DNA of 64,000 nucleotides, taken from NCBI GenBank assembly GCA_036784855.1, contig JAZDSV010000010.1:342095-406094 (forward strand). The letters are read 5' to 3'. Within the stretch, counting starts at the first letter, position 1; each line of letters begins with the position of its first letter. The notes under the pieces are model-generated. The model was not told the origin of the DNA. It searched no databases and saw only the letters and a program-made list of their open reading frames with translations. Origin of the DNA: Aphelidium insulamus (lineage: Eukaryota; Aphelidiomycota; Aphelidea; Aphelidiaceae). Position numbers and translations under genes: made by a program. Positions 20,556-32,295 of the stretch are shown piece after piece.

Positions 20556-21485
20556 ATGAAGTACTCGACACTGTCTGCGCTTCTCTTTGTCGTTCCGGCC
20601 ACAGTGTTGGCCGCTCCCACAGGTTCCGGCTCCGATGTATACGCCCCTACTTACGACATTAACCCGCCAAAGTATGACGGTAAAAAGGTTACCAAAAAGT
20701 ACGGCGACTACAAGCCCAAGCATGACGACTACAAGCCCGACTACAAGCCGAAACGCGACGACTACAAGCCCAAGCATGACGACTACAAGCCTAAACGCGA
20801 CGAGTACGATCCCAAACATGACGACTACAAGCCGAAACGAGACGACTACAAGCCCAAGCATGACGACTACAAGCCCAAACACAACGACTACAAGCCCAAG
20901 CGCGACGAATACGAGCCCAAGCATGATGACTACAAGCCCAAGCGCGACGAATACGAGCCCAAGCATGGCGACTACAAGCCGAAGCGCGACGACTACAAGC
21001 CCAAACATGATGACTACAAGCCCAAGCGCGACGAATACGAGCCCAAGCATGGCGACTACAAGCCGAAGCGCGACGACTACAAGCCCAAACATGATGACTA
21101 CAAGCCCAAGCGCGACGAATACGAGCCCAAGCATGATGACTACAAGCCGAAGCGCGAGGAGTACGAGCCCAAGCATGACGACTACAAGCCGAAGCGCGAC
21201 GAGTACGAGACCAAGGACGACGACTTCAAGCCACTCTACGGCGGCGGCTACATTCCCATCAAACCGCCCGTGATCTCGTTCAAGATCCAGTGCCCGAAAC
21301 TACGCTGCAAAGCATTCGCCGACATCCCGGCCCTGACCAACAGTCTGATCGGCCCCAGTGGCACCGTGTGCTTGTACGGATCCAATGAGAACACTTGCTC
21401 CCTGTCGCTGGCTGGCTCCTTCTGCCGTCTGAACAATCGCTACTTTGGTCCGGACCAGGTGCTGTGCTGCACTATACTTCTCTGA
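20556..21485 (+). CDS. Secreted KPKHDDY-repeat protein with C-terminal Cys domain
   Basis: Single-exon gene of 309 residues. A signal peptide (MKYSTLSALLFVVPATVLAA) is followed by about 25 copies of a 7-residue unit, DDYKPKH or DEYEPKR, at residues 50-225. The units alternate Lys/Arg/His with Asp/Glu and place a Tyr every seventh residue, a pattern seen in structural or adhesive extracellular proteins where Tyr can be cross-linked. The C-terminal 70 residues form a compact Cys domain (IQCPKLRCKAF, GTVCLYG, NTCSLSLAGSFC, VLCCTI) with eight Cys in an order that loosely recalls hydrophobins (CC doublet near the end rather than after the first Cys), so this is only a likeness. Probably a wall, coat or adhesive component. 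Confidence 0.8.
   Translation: MKYSTLSALLFVVPATVLAAPTGSGSDVYAPTYDINPPKYDGKKVTKKYGDYKPKHDDYKPDYKPKRDDYKPKHDDYKPKRDEYDPKHDDYKPKRDDYKPKHDDYKPKHNDYKPKRDEYEPKHDDYKPKRDEYEPKHGDYKPKRDDYKPKHDDYKPKRDEYEPKHGDYKPKRDDYKPKHDDYKPKRDEYEPKHDDYKPKREEYEPKHDDYKPKRDEYETKDDDFKPLYGGGYIPIKPPVISFKIQCPKLRCKAFADIPALTNSLIGPSGTVCLYGSNENTCSLSLAGSFCRLNNRYFGPDQVLCCTILL
20707..21220 (+). repeat. 21-bp coding minisatellite (DYKPKHD units)
   Basis: In-frame tandem array based on GACTACAAGCCCAAGCATGA, period 21 bp, about 25 units. Larger 42- and 84-bp super-units recur (alternation of the DEYEPKH and DDYKPKR types), showing expansion by slippage or unequal exchange. Unit number is likely to vary between strains. Confidence 0.85.
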
Positions 21486-21696
21486 CACGTTGCTAATATG
21501 CGCATCACAGGTCATCGTTGAGCCGAATGGAGAGTCGTTTGTCAAGTGCCCGCGTGAACCATACTTTTACGAGTAGACGGATGACTGAGTGGTGGAGAGG
21601 AGAGGTTGCGACTTGGCCGCCTTTGGAAATGACTGCTGAAATACAAATGATATGCCCACACACTTCCGCATGTATTACTCTGCAGAACCACAAGTA

Positions 21697-24204
21697 TCAA
21701 GCGTCCATTGATAGCTTGTCGGGGCTAATTAGCAGTTGGTTGTCGGCGGCGACATTGATTTGGTCACCAAGCAATTGCCGCAGCTCTGCGTTTTCCTGCT
21801 CCAGTCCATCACACTCTTGCCACACCTCGTCGCGATGCTTGAGCAACTCGTGGTACTTGACCATGGCAGCGTACAGTTTCTACACATTTCAATAATGTTC
21901 ATAAAGTACATTGTGCACAAACCTCCCAAGTCCGGAACTGCGGCCCAGATGCCAGCTCGATTAGCTGCTCCCACTTTTTCAGACCGCTTGACTCGACGGA
22001 TGTTGCGGACTCGCCAAGGGACTGAGACGCTGGGGTTTTTAGCGCCGGGACAGAAATCATCTGGGCTTGGGTATCTGCTGTTTCCTCTTGTTCTTCACCT
22101 GCGGCATCCTCATTAGATTGTTGTTGTCGCGCGACCATAAATGCCTTCATCTGCTCCATGACAGACTCTGGCGGGACAAGAGTGGCAGGTTGTGCATCTT
22201 GGCCAGCGCTGGATGCATCCCGGGTAAACAACTTGACCAGCAGTTGGATATCGGCGGCGCTGGTGATGCTGAAGGCACGGCACAGACACTCGGCCTTGAC
22301 GCGGAACTGTTCGGCAGGTGACGAGCTGTTGAGCAGCACTTTCAGCTTGCCATCCACCAGCAGGTGCCCCATCTCATCCAGTATGAGGGTGAATACTTGC
22401 TTGCTGGTGTCAGTCAGCGCCTCGGCAAGAGCATTGCCGCACAGTGCATTCCCCGTGGACCAGCCACCGCTGCTGCTACTCGCGTCCATGGACGTGGTGG
22501 TGGTGGTGGCCAGTTCAACGATGGAACTGATCGCCGACGTCTCGGCACTGCTGTTGCCGCTACTGCCCACAGAATCCGCTGAAGGTGTCAGTGTTTCGGC
22601 AAAGGTGCGCAACTCGGCCGGGTACTCCCACGTCAGCTGCAGCATCTCTTCCCACACGATGCGGTCGGCCATGGCAATCTTGTGCAGCAGTGACTTGATG
22701 TCGCCGGCGTGCATGGCCCACAGTTCCTGGTAGAGCTTCTCGTTGTTGGCGTGCACACGCGCCAGCTTGTCCTGCAGCTCCTTGTACTGCGTGGCCACCC
22801 GGCCATAGTCGTCGCTGAGCTGCTGGTACTGCCGCTGGAACATGTCGGCCTGTTTGGCCAGCCGCTTGCGCAGCCCCGTCACAATGTCGTGCATGCGGTT
22901 GATGCGCCGCTTCTGCACGGTGACGGTGCCGCTGTTCTCGTCGTCGCGCTTCTTCAGTATCTGGAAGTTGAACTCGAGCTTCTCCATGTTGAGCTGGTAG
23001 GTGGCTTTCATCTGCTGCAGCTGCTGCGTGAGCGCCGTCACCTCGGCCTCCAGCACCGCGCGCATACTGTTCAACTCCTCGGCCTCGCGGTCACGGCCCT
23101 GATCCGCCAGCGACAGGTGCTCGTCCACGCGGTCCGGATAGCCTTCCAGGTGGCGCTGCAGCCGGTCACGTATGGCATTGGCCACCCGCTCCCAGCCGTG
23201 CCACATCTGTTTGACGCGCGCGGCCCGCTCCATCATCATGGCGGTCTCGATAGATTTGAGCTGGTCGGCGCTTGCCTTGCGCATCTCGGCCTGCTGCCCC
23301 GACAGCCGCGTGATCAGCGTGTTGACGTCCAGGGCCTGGCGCTTCATCTCCTCCGCGTACTGCTGGTCGTGGGCGGCGATCTCGTGCTTGTAGGCGGCGG
23401 CCACCCGCTCCCGCATCGCCTCCAACTGCCGGCACTGTTCACGCTGTGCCTGCAGCTGGTCGTGCAGTCTGTACGGCGCGCCATTGGTACTGGGTGTAGC
23501 TGTGGCGGCACTGTCTGACTGTGCGGTATCTCCACCACCACGGGCCGCTATAAGAGCACCGCTGTCGGTGCGGGTCTGCGCGAGGAGCTGGATGCGCGAC
23601 TGCAGCTGTGCCCGACGCGCCAGTTCCCGCTGCTGCGCCGCCTCTGCCGACTCCTTCACTCCCAGCAGTTGTGACTCCTGTGTGGTGGTGATGGTGATAT
23701 GTATGACGCTCCGATTCCATGTCTCCACACACATCTGCACCTACCTCTATCTGCTGCAGTGTCAGCTGGCTGTGTTTGCGCTGGCTGTCCACACTGCCGA
23801 CGGCGGTGATGCGCTGTGTGCTGCGCGGGAACAGCTGCTGCTGCGATGGTTCCGCAGCCGCGTCCACCGCCAAGTGTTCGGCAACAGTGGCGGCGATGGC
23901 CACCGTGGACTTGGCTAGCGAATGTTACATAAGTTACATGACGGACACCCACGCGACACGAACATTTGGTGGGCAGAGTGCGTGGCGCGAGTTGTCGGCC
24001 GCCACCTAGTGCAGCAGTGGCCGTGGTGGCAGCGGTGGAGGGCGCGTTGACACGTCGCTGTGCCATCCGTTCACGACGCGCAGCAATCCGCTGCTCCGCC
24101 GACATGAACTCGATGTTGCCGGCGGCGTTGAAGGCTGCCGAACTGTTGGTGGCCGTACGTGCGCTGGCCACATTAGCCTCGGAGCTGTTGACCTGGCTGC
24201 TCAT
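21697..24204 (-). CDS. DRC1: Dynein regulatory complex subunit 1
   Basis: Central coiled-coil subunit of the nexin-dynein regulatory complex that joins outer doublets in motile cilia. Exons 24204-24006, 23914-23745, 23677-21923 and 21879-21697 join to 768 residues (human 740). The conserved core near residues 380-450 is nearly identical to the animal protein: LQQMKATYQLNMEKLEFNFQ, ILKKRDDENS, KRRINRMHDIVTGLRKRLAKQ. The C-terminal DRC1 motif is in the last exon (TWEKLYAAMVKYHELLKHR ... ENAELRQLLGDQIN). A Ser-rich insertion separates core and C-terminus. The N-terminus has the family's AEQRIAARRERMAQRR. Together with IQUB this is firm evidence that the organism builds a motile flagellum. Confidence 0.95.
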
Positions 24205-24513
24205 CTGTGTGGTGTCTCTATGATCTGTCTCTCTATGAATGTATGGGAATGTATATCTGTGCCGTTGTCAAGGATGCTTTCAGTTGATGTCCACGCCGCT
24301 TTACAGCTGGCCTTCACACACGGTATGGCACGCAGTCACTTCACTGTGTAATAACAGCACTGTTACTCGTCTTTCCCTCGTGGCCTGTGTACTTCCATAT
24401 TGTAACAGTCGGTTGGCTGATAGTCTGCGCAGCCGCTGTCTGAGTTACAGGCTCTATCTTGTCTGTAAGAACCCTTAGGCAGAACAGCATATGAACAGTG
24501 CATATGTAATCAG

Positions 24514-27067
24514 TCATGCAGCAGCAGAGTCTATATCAAACTTCCGTAGCAGGGCCGAGTAGAGTGCAATCTTGTCTCGTATGCAGCCACTGACCCTGTC
24601 CCGGTACTCGGGCCAGTCGCCGTCTGCCAGCGCCAACAGATCCTCCTCTACGGCCGTGATCTGCAGACACTGCCTCAGCGACTGCATGTGCTCCTCCACC
24701 AGCTGGTTTCGCCGGACATCTGCCTCTTGCTCGTGGTTGTTACTGGAAGTAGAGACATCACCGCCATCTTGTGCACTCTGCTTGTCAGTGGGCGAGGTAT
24801 CACTTGCGCGTTCTCGTTGTTGTTGCTGCTGCTGCTGCTGCTCGCTCATCAGTTGCAGCGGATCGTAGACCAGTGTGCCGGCCGACTGTTCACCGCTGGC
24901 ACCGCTGCCGCCGCGAAAGTCCATCACTCGGTCCGCGTAGCGCAGAGTGTTTAGCGAGTGTTCCACATGCTCGTGCACCGGCGATATGTTGGCCATCATG
25001 ACCACGGCGCGGGTATTGGGTGGAGTGGCAGTGCTTGATGTCACGGCATTCGCCGCCGGTCCTCCGATGGCGGGGAGAAATGTCTGCTGGCCGCCGCCAC
25101 TACCACTGCGGTCCCTCGGTTTAGTAGGAGTGCCGGCGGTTGATGCCGACGGCTGCAGCGAGTCGCGCAGTATCTGTGTCAGTTTGCTGGCGCGGAATGG
25201 AACGTGTCGGGCGGTCGGATCGTTCAGCGCGCGGATGCACTCCTTGAGCGCCAGCAGAGACTTGTTGATCTCGCCGCCCTCCATGCGGGTGTGGCGGTCG
25301 GCGGCATTGGCCTCACTGGCCCGCTCCGACCCCGCCAGATCAATCAGTGAGAACTGGCCGTGCACCGGGTTGCCGGGTGCCACGGATCTCAGTGTGAACT
25401 GCAGTATGGCGTGGCTGCGTGAACTGTGCGGGTTGGCATCGGTGGCGCCCGTGGTGCGTGCCCGCTCCCCCACCTCCATCCAGGCGTGCATATCGTCCAG
25501 TGCCAGCACCGGCACCTCCTTCAGCCCGGGCACCTGCGCCTGGCCATCCCGATCCTCCAGCACGGACACCTTGGCGCGCTTGTTGAACAGGTCGAATACG
25601 CGGCCGCTGTAGATCTCAAAGAAGCGCAGTGTCAGCATCAACTGTTGGTCCGGTGCCGCGGTGGTGCTGACAGTGGAGTCTGGCTGGCTGGCGGCCGCTC
25701 CCAGTCTGCGCTGCTGGGCATTCACCCGCAATAGCCGGTTGTGCACCGTGCCGCACAGGTAGTCAAACAGTCCCAGCACACGCTCCCCGCGCTTGTTCCC
25801 AAACACCGTGTAACTCTTGCCGCTGCCCGTCTACATAGTGTACTTCAGTGTGGCTCATATAAGTGTACACACTACATATATATAAGAGACACTCCACAGT
25901 CCACGCACACACCTGACCGTAAGCAAAGAACGTGGACCGACCACCCGCACGAAACATGACATCGATTAGCGGCGGCATCAGAACGCTGAATATATCTTCA
26001 TTGCCGGCACGGTCATTGAACACGTGGTCGAAGCGGAACTTGTGCGTGTCAATGCACTTTGTCAGGTCCACGCGAGCTTTCGGCTCGTGCACAAACAGCT
26101 CGGCATCGGCGCCGCTCAGTGTGGCAGCGTCCGCCGCAGCGTACTTGCCCCGCATCGTTGTAATCACGTCCAGACTGCCGGCGCCTCTCTCTGTGATGTT
26201 ACATATTGGCATCACACACACACGCATCATACACATACCAGTATCATTTAACGGCCGCTTCCGTACGCAGACCCGCAGTGCTTTTGCTTGTACGGCGCGC
26301 AACTCTGAGGTGCCGTCCAGTGCCACTGTACTCTCGTCACCCGCCACTGTACTCTCAACAGCAGCAATCTTGGAAGCGGCATCGGCATCAGCTTGCGCAC
26401 GGAACCTATCAATGAGGTATCCATACGCTGCCAGATTACTTCCGATGGGGTCGTGGTTGTGTTGCTGTTGCTGCTGCTGCTGCTCCCCCAGCAACTGATC
26501 CTTGAACTCCTTGACCTGAGCCTGGACGCGTCGCCTCTCCTCGCGCGCCTGTCTTATGGCCTGGATGCCCTGGTGTGTCTTGGATGGGGCAGTGACGGGG
26601 CTTCCCGAGATGTTGCTGCTGCTGCCACTGTTTGCAGGGGCCGGTCGTCGCGGAGTCGCGGGTGATTTGGACGCGGCTTCTCGGGACTGCTATATAGTGT
26701 GAGTGCACTGATATCCAACTGTATCATTCAGCTTACCGACGGCGACGAAGAGGATGAGGGTGATGATCGCGGCGACGACTTTTGTGGCGACTGCTTCGCG
26801 TCTCCGCCGGAACCTGGCCTCTGTTCACGGAGCTTCTCCTGCCGCGCCTGCGAGGCCTGCATAGCGTATCAGCCGTGAGTGGATGGATGTCAAGGCAAAA
26901 AACGACATACCACCACCAACCTTGACAAAGTGGGCGGGTGGCCGAAACACTCGCTGTGTACTCGCGGCCGGGTCCCCACCCTTTGCCGGCGTGGATGTCG
27001 CGGTATCAGCACCACCGCGATCATTGTCACGACGTCCAAGCAGGCTGCGCGGCAGAATGGGACTCAT
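24514..27067 (-). CDS. KIF2: Kinesin-13 (microtubule-depolymerising kinesin)
   Basis: Internal-motor kinesin that removes tubulin from microtubule ends. Exons 27067-26921, 26856-26737, 26686-26239, 26190-25913 and 25830-24514 give about 769 residues. After a basic Ser-rich N-terminus and a neck helix (QARQEEK-like; RQAREERRRVQAQVKEFKDQ) the motor starts with RVCVRKRPLND. Kinesin-13 hallmarks are VHEPKARVDLTKCIDTHKFRFDHVF, P-loop AYGQTGSGKSYT, switch I NPHSSRSH, switch II DLAGSE and NKSLLALKECIRAL. A poly-Gln run lies before the motor and another after it. The C-terminal helix (EEHMQSLRQCLQITAVEEDLL) matches the family tail. Its 5' end marks one edge of an old tandem duplication: a copy of the first 35 nt region lies at 29680-29725. 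Confidence 0.93.
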
Positions 27068-27164
27068 ACAATCCCGACAGATATTTACAAAGCGCTTCTG
27101 TGATATGTATGGACAAAGAGACTGTCTGTAACGATGTTTGTTCAAACGTATGATCTATATCAAT

Positions 27165-27220
27165 CCGCGCCCGTCCGCCTGCACCGTCTGGCTGTCCAGT
27201 TGGACTTCGGTGCGTCGCGT
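27165..27220 (-). pseudogene. Relic of NUP50 first exon
   Basis: About 53 nt (plus strand CCGCCTGCACCGTCTGGCTG... to ...TGCGTCGC) match the first exon of the NUP50 gene at 32070-32124 with only a few changes. The start codon is lost (CTTCAT in the gene, CGTGTA here) and the rest of the gene is absent. It lies 100 nt from the kinesin start and upstream of the secreted UIM gene, exactly where a first NUP50 copy would end if the region had been tandemly duplicated. Confidence 0.7.
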
Positions 27221-27382
27221 GTATTGTAATTGATTGATTGCTAAACTCATGGCGCAATTTATTCATCTGGTTGTAAGTTACATGCATCACTAAAGAGTTT
27301 GGCTCTCGAGATTGAAAGTGCTGTGCTGATGTGGCATTGAGTAAGGTGTTGATCTGGCTGCTGCTGCTTCCACAAAAACCGT

Positions 27383-29155
27383 TCATATTGCAGAATATCT
27401 CGAGACAAGTGCTCGAGCATCTTGCTTGTGGCGGTCGTCCATCTTCATCCACTTCTGGTTCATTTCTTCGTAGCATGCTGTAATTTTCGTCTCGTAATCT
27501 GCCATGACTGCTTGAATACGCGGCTGCTGTTCGTATGGTAACGTTCTTCCTAGTGTTCGTAGTCTTCGTACTTGATAGATTAGACCGTCAAGCTGCTGCT
27601 CAAGTTGGGAATAATCACTTAGTAATTTATCCTGATCCTCTGCAGAGGTTTGTCTTGATGCCACGGCCCTTGGCGCATAATTTCTGGTGTGTGGCTCGAA
27701 TGGATCTTCAGCTATGTGGCCATCGGACAGCAATTGCAGTGCAGTATCCTCAGCTTCCGTTGCTTCAACTATTTGGCTCCGCAGTTCATCAACACGACGT
27801 AGATCGATATCGGTAGCTACTTCGGAACGAATGAAGTATTGCAAGCGTTCAAATTCTGCAATGAGCTCTGCAAGTGTTGCTTGGCTAGTCGGCAACGAGG
27901 CGGCAACATCATCTGCGCCATTGCCAACTGTTGGAAATGACGGTCCGGCACTTGGCACTGAATACACGGTGCTCCCCCCAGCGCCTCTCGTGGCGGCGGG
28001 TTGTGCATTGCTGGGTTCAGCTGTTCTGGCCGTTGTAGCAAATTGATACGAACGCGTGCTGGCTGCCGGATGTGCGTCACCGTCGTATTGACTGCTTGCC
28101 TCTGGTTCTTGCAACGAAAGAGCAATAGCAGCGTCAAGATCCGGATCACCTCCCGCGTGAGCCTGATTACCTTGAGCATTATGAAGTAGCAGTGCAGCAG
28201 CCTGCTCTGCCATGACCGCATCGGTTGCACTCTGCTGTTCACCAGTAGCCGCTGCAACATTATACCTTCTTAACGCATCTATGTTCAGCATGTCAGTCAC
28301 GTCTTAGCGTCAAGAATGTGAATCTACTTGCCGATATATTCGTCATTTGTTGCCTGTATGTTCTTTTGAATTGTTTCAATATCGTCATATTTTTCTCGGT
28401 ACCACGGAGCAACCTCTTCAAGATAAGTACGCTCCTCCACCAAGCGCACCATTTCCGCTTCGAGTAGATCCAATTTCAGCCTCGCTGGTGGTACGGAATG
28501 GCTTCCAGTAGAAAACGCAGCTTGACTGCGTTGAGCATTATAATATTGGCGTACAGCAGCCTGTGCTGCATTGGCCGCACTGGTCGCACTCGACTGTTGA
28601 CCAGTAGCCGCTGCAACATTATACAATTACACTACAACGCGTAATGCATGCGCTCACCTGAAGTACTGGGAACATCGTCAAGTACTGCTTGCATAATGTC
28701 ACCGTTATCCATTGGCCACTGGAGCAAAAAGCGGAATTGGCGAACTCCGTCAGGCACAATAAATTTGATAAAGAGCAGATGATTGAATCTTCCGCGCGGT
28801 CTGAAATATTGTTGCACGCCGTTGACTATTTTGGTTGGAATATTATCGTGCAAGTTGCGACGCTCGAATGTCATTTGCCACGGCCGCGTTGGCACATACT
28901 GCCGCAGTGTGGCATCATAAATCTGCGTAATAATTTGAGTCGTCCCGTCAACTGCCCAACGACTGCTGGCAGTATTGACGGCCACGATAACTTGTCCAGC
29001 CCTGTTATGAACGGGGTAGAAGTAGGACTCGGCGGCTAAGAATGCATAATTCAATACGAGAATATATATACTACACCACACATACTCTCCCCCTGGGCAA
29101 ACGCTCCCGACACCAGAACGCACGCTATTAGCAGCAATAATTGCGAGAGAAACAT
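27383..29155 (-). CDS. Secreted protein A: beta-rich domain, UIM motif and coiled coil
   Basis: Exons 29155-29086, 29035-28658, 28610-28332 and 28251-27383 give 531 residues. The signal peptide is MFLSQLLLLIACVLVSGAFA. An N-terminal domain of about 125 residues (ends FRFLLQWPMDNGDIMQAVLDD) is followed by helical, Gln/Ala-rich segments. DPDLDAAIALSLQEPE fits the ubiquitin-interacting motif exactly (acidic, hydrophobic, x-x-Ala-x-x-x-Ser-x-x-Glu). The C-terminus is a coiled coil. Intron 3 (28252-28331) has a GC donor (CG|GCAAGT); if it is not used the protein stops at 244 residues. Exons 3 and 4 begin with the same sequence (AATG.QQSAT), an exon duplication. Paralogue of 32296-33831 and sharing its promoter sequence. 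Function not known; see findings. Confidence 0.65.
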
Positions 29156-29375
29156 TTCTTTTCTGCAGCTTTGCAAGAATGAAAAAGTTGCGGCTGCATG
29201 CGCGCTTTTTATGCGCCAAATCGGCCAATCATGTTGCGCCACAGGATCAACGTGCATTCTGGCCATGTCACGTGAAGTGAATATCATCTTTGCATCTAAT
29301 TGGCTGCTTCGATCCATATATCGATCTACTGGATCGGTGCCTTGTTATCGATATTCTCCAGGAACAGATAGGCGG

Positions 29376-29640
29376 CTAGTTCAGTGGCTAGTCGAACACC
29401 GCGACCTAGTTCAGGTGGAAGCCGACTGTCGAGTGACATGTTCCAATTTGTTGCGCCATCAATACTTTCGTCGTCGTCATCACTGCCGCCTCCAACGCCA
29501 TGCAGTAATGCTTTTCAAACCGCGGCTGAAATGTAGACTGACGCGTCGTCCGTATCCAGCACTAATGGACACAGGTTCAACTTTGACTGCAGTAGCGTAC
29601 ACGCGTGAACTTGATGTATGCTATGTAATGATACGGCAAA
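29376..29640 (-). pseudogene. Relic of the roadblock-like gene last exon
   Basis: The sequence aligns with the last exon of the gene at 33974-34887: TTCCAATT.GTTGCGCCATCAATACTTTCGTCGTCGTC, GAAATGTAGA.T.(A)GCGCGTCGTCCG and CTAATGGACACAGGTTC are shared. In this copy the reading frame is broken and the first exon is absent. It follows secreted gene A just as the intact gene follows secreted gene B. Confidence 0.7.
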
Positions 29641-29679
29641 ATTTGCAATGCCTGCATCACCGCAGGTGCATCCGTGTCA

Positions 29680-29725
29680 CGTCCAAGCAGGCTGCGTGAC
29701 AAACGGGACTCATACCGAGATGTTA
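29680..29725 (-). pseudogene. Relic of kinesin-13 5' end
   Basis: GTCCAAGCAGGCTGCG and GGGACTCATA are shared in order with 27037-27070, the first codons of the kinesin-13 gene (minus strand SLLGRR and the ATG). The relic is followed at once by the NUP50 3' end, as expected for the junction of a head-to-tail duplication. Confidence 0.6.
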
Positions 29726-29820
29726 CTGAGTGCAGGTATAATCTGGACATAATTGTAACTCTGCTTGTTCACACTGATGAACTAGACAATGTCGTCTGTA
29801 TTAACATCACGTGTTGCAAA

Positions 29821-32124
29821 CTATGACGCCGCTTCAATGGCTTCGTTAAGTTTGGCGTTCAGGGTTTGAGCATCTGGTGCCTTGCAGCGGACAATGTACC
29901 GCGCGGGCACGGTCTTTGTGGTGCCGTCTGGCTGCACCGCCGCCTCAAACACCAACAGTGTGACATCCTGCTGCTTGGCACCAACAACTTTTGCCTGCAC
30001 TTCTGGCACCACGCGCACATTCAGCGTCACATTACCCGTGCCATCTCTGGTGTATGTTTAATGATGGTACAAACTAAATGTGTGTGTTGGACGTACTGCC
30101 TGACTAGTATGCGCGAGCGATCAGTGGCCGTGTCCTTGTTCAGTTTGACAAAGCCACGACCGAGATCCTTGTAGCCGCCGTCCGTCTGCGCGGCATACAG
30201 CTTGCACTCGCACTCAAACGTCGTACTTTCTGCTTCCTCGCCGGCGCCCCGTTTCACCAGCTCCACCTGTTCGGCGGTACGTGCTTCTTGCGGCTCGTCC
30301 GCCTCGTCCTGCTCGTCCTCCTTACTGCTAGTGTTGGCGCTGGTATTTTCAGTGGCGGATGTAGCTGTGCTACTAATTGTTGGCTGTAACGAGCCGAATG
30401 CCGGGGAAGTTGTCGAGGAGAATGAGAATTGACTGGCGCCAAAAATGCTGTTGCCACTGCCGGGAGTAGTAGTAGAGGCAGGCGAGAAAGCGGTACTAGC
30501 TGCGCCAAACAGTGACGGTGGCGGTGCAGCTGATGCGTTTACTGCAGCTGTGGCACCAAAAGTGAATGACAGTGGCTTGGAAGCGGGTGGAATTGAGACG
30601 TTGTCTGGGCTGACAAGGGACTTGCCGCTCGAATCTCCTTGTTCCTTGACTGTTGCAGCGGCATTCGCGCCAAACTTAAATGATACCGGCACAGTGCTTG
30701 TCGTTGTTGGCGCCGCAGAAGAGCCAAACTTGAATGATGAAAATGGTTGTGGTTGCGACGGCTGCGTCGTTGACGGAGACGCAGCGGATGGCACAGTTGA
30801 GGACGCTGCCGGTTTCGAGGCGGGGCTGAACGGCGAAAGTTGTGAGGGTTGCTTTGTCACTTCTTTTTCTTCATTGCCCTTCTTTGCGACGGCCGCAGTC
30901 TGCAGAGTAGTCGAGAACACAAAGCCACCGGTCGCAGCAGCAGCAGATGCACTACCAGATGAAGCAGCCTCGGCCACGGACTTGCCGCCAAATACAAACG
31001 GCGATGCTTTACCAGCGCTGTTGGCAATCACGGCCGGCAAGCTGAATCCACTTGCAGCAGGTACTTTGACCGTTTCCGCTACATGCTTTTGCCTCGCTTC
31101 TGCAATGCGGTCCGCGTGCTGCCGGTACTGTTCAAACAGGCCGCCGTCGCCGTCGAGACGCTGCGCAAGTGCCACCAACTGCTGGTCATTGATGGAATTC
31201 TCCTTGTTGTTGTTGCTGGCGGCATCGCGCAACTTCTCCACAACTTGGCCAACGTGCTGCTGCAGCTGCCGAAATAGTGAATAATTAAGCGCGACCATTT
31301 GCTGGCAGAATTCTTGTTCCGCTCCGCCATTGCCAGTCGACGGCTTAGTATTACCGGTTGCAGTCTGCGCTGCTTTTACCGGTGATGTGGTCGGAACGTG
31401 GAATGATGGTGGCGGCGGAGAACCGGCTGCCGGTGGCGGTTCAACATCTGCGACAGGTTTCATCTTGTCAGCTGCGTTGAATGTGGACATTGGCTTGAAT
31501 GAGAATGCCGGGCTGGCCTGAGTATTGCCGGTTTGAGAATGGCTAATTTGAGTATTGCCGGCTAGAGTATTGCCGGTTTGAGTATTGTTCTCTCCAGAGA
31601 CAGGAGTGCCGGCGGGCGCCAGTGAAAACTTGGGCACGGCGCCGAATAATGAACCACTAGAAGTAGACGGCGGTTTACTACTGCCAAACGCAGGCGTGGC
31701 AGCAGCCGTGAATGGCGCAGGGGACGCCGCCACACCCCACTGCACCTTGGGAGCGGATAGTGAACCCGCCAGACCAGCACCACCAGCATGAGTAGCAGAG
31801 GTTCCAAACTGCGGGACAACAGATGTCGGATGTGGTGCCTTGGCGGTTGGTGTAGTGGGAGCAGGGGCCGGTGCCACCACTCCAAACTGAAATGACTGGA
31901 AGGGCTTGGCGGCGGCAGGTGGAACGGCATTGCCCGCCCCAGCCAGCCCCGCCCCTGTCCAGCGGCTTAATGGCGCGTGAGCCAGCTGCGGCGTCCGCAC
32001 CAGCACCCATCACCGCCGATCCAGTGCCACCATCCGTATCCTCCTCGACGCGTGCACGCATCACAGCGCGCCCATCCGCCTGCACCGTCTGGCTGTCCAG
32101 CTGGACTTCGGTGCGTCGCTTCAT
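29821..32124 (-). CDS. NUP50: NUP50/Nup2-type FG nucleoporin with Ran-binding domain
   Basis: Mobile nucleoporin of the nuclear basket that speeds importin-alpha release. Exons 32124-32007, 31954-30097 and 30046-29821 give about 733 residues; the 52-nt first intron resolves what would look like a frameshift. The N-terminus (MKRRTEVQLDSQTVQADG) resembles the importin-alpha-binding motif of the family. The middle has many FG units (FQFG, SFKFG, FTFG, SLFGA, PAFG) in a Ser/Thr/Ala/Pro-rich setting. A helical block near residue 300 contains FCQQMVALNYSLFRQLQQHV. The C-terminus is a RanBP1-type domain (FECECKLYAAQTDGGYKDLG.. FVKLNKD .. ILVRQDGTGNVTLNVRVVP). The gene sits inside a duplicated block, but only this copy is complete. 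Confidence 0.88.
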
Positions 32125-32295
32125 CGCTGATTAATTGATTATTGCACGGTGCATTTATATCGCTGTACAGTTTGTGGTGGCTTTACGCCTCTTGCATTTC
32201 ATGAATGGGCGCGTTGCATTGACTAGAATTTATTGGAGTTGTTTTAGATTATGAAGAAATTTAGGCACTTATGCATGCCATCCGCCGCACCAATA

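Noticed and set aside
20532-21176. Minus-strand Leu/Val-rich open frame opposite the KPKHDDY repeats
   Set aside because: It is the complement of the 21-bp repeat and would be a meaningless hydrophobic repeat; the plus strand has TATA box, ATG and signal peptide.
20590-21240. Hydrophobin identity for the KPKHDDY protein Cys domain
   Set aside because: Eight Cys are present but the CC doublet is near the end, not after the first Cys, so the hydrophobin pattern is not met.
31955-32006. Apparent frameshift at the start of the NUP50-like gene
   Set aside because: A 52-nt intron with donor GTGCTG and acceptor GACAG in phase 1 joins the two frames, keeps the NUP50-like N-terminus and has the usual intron size here.
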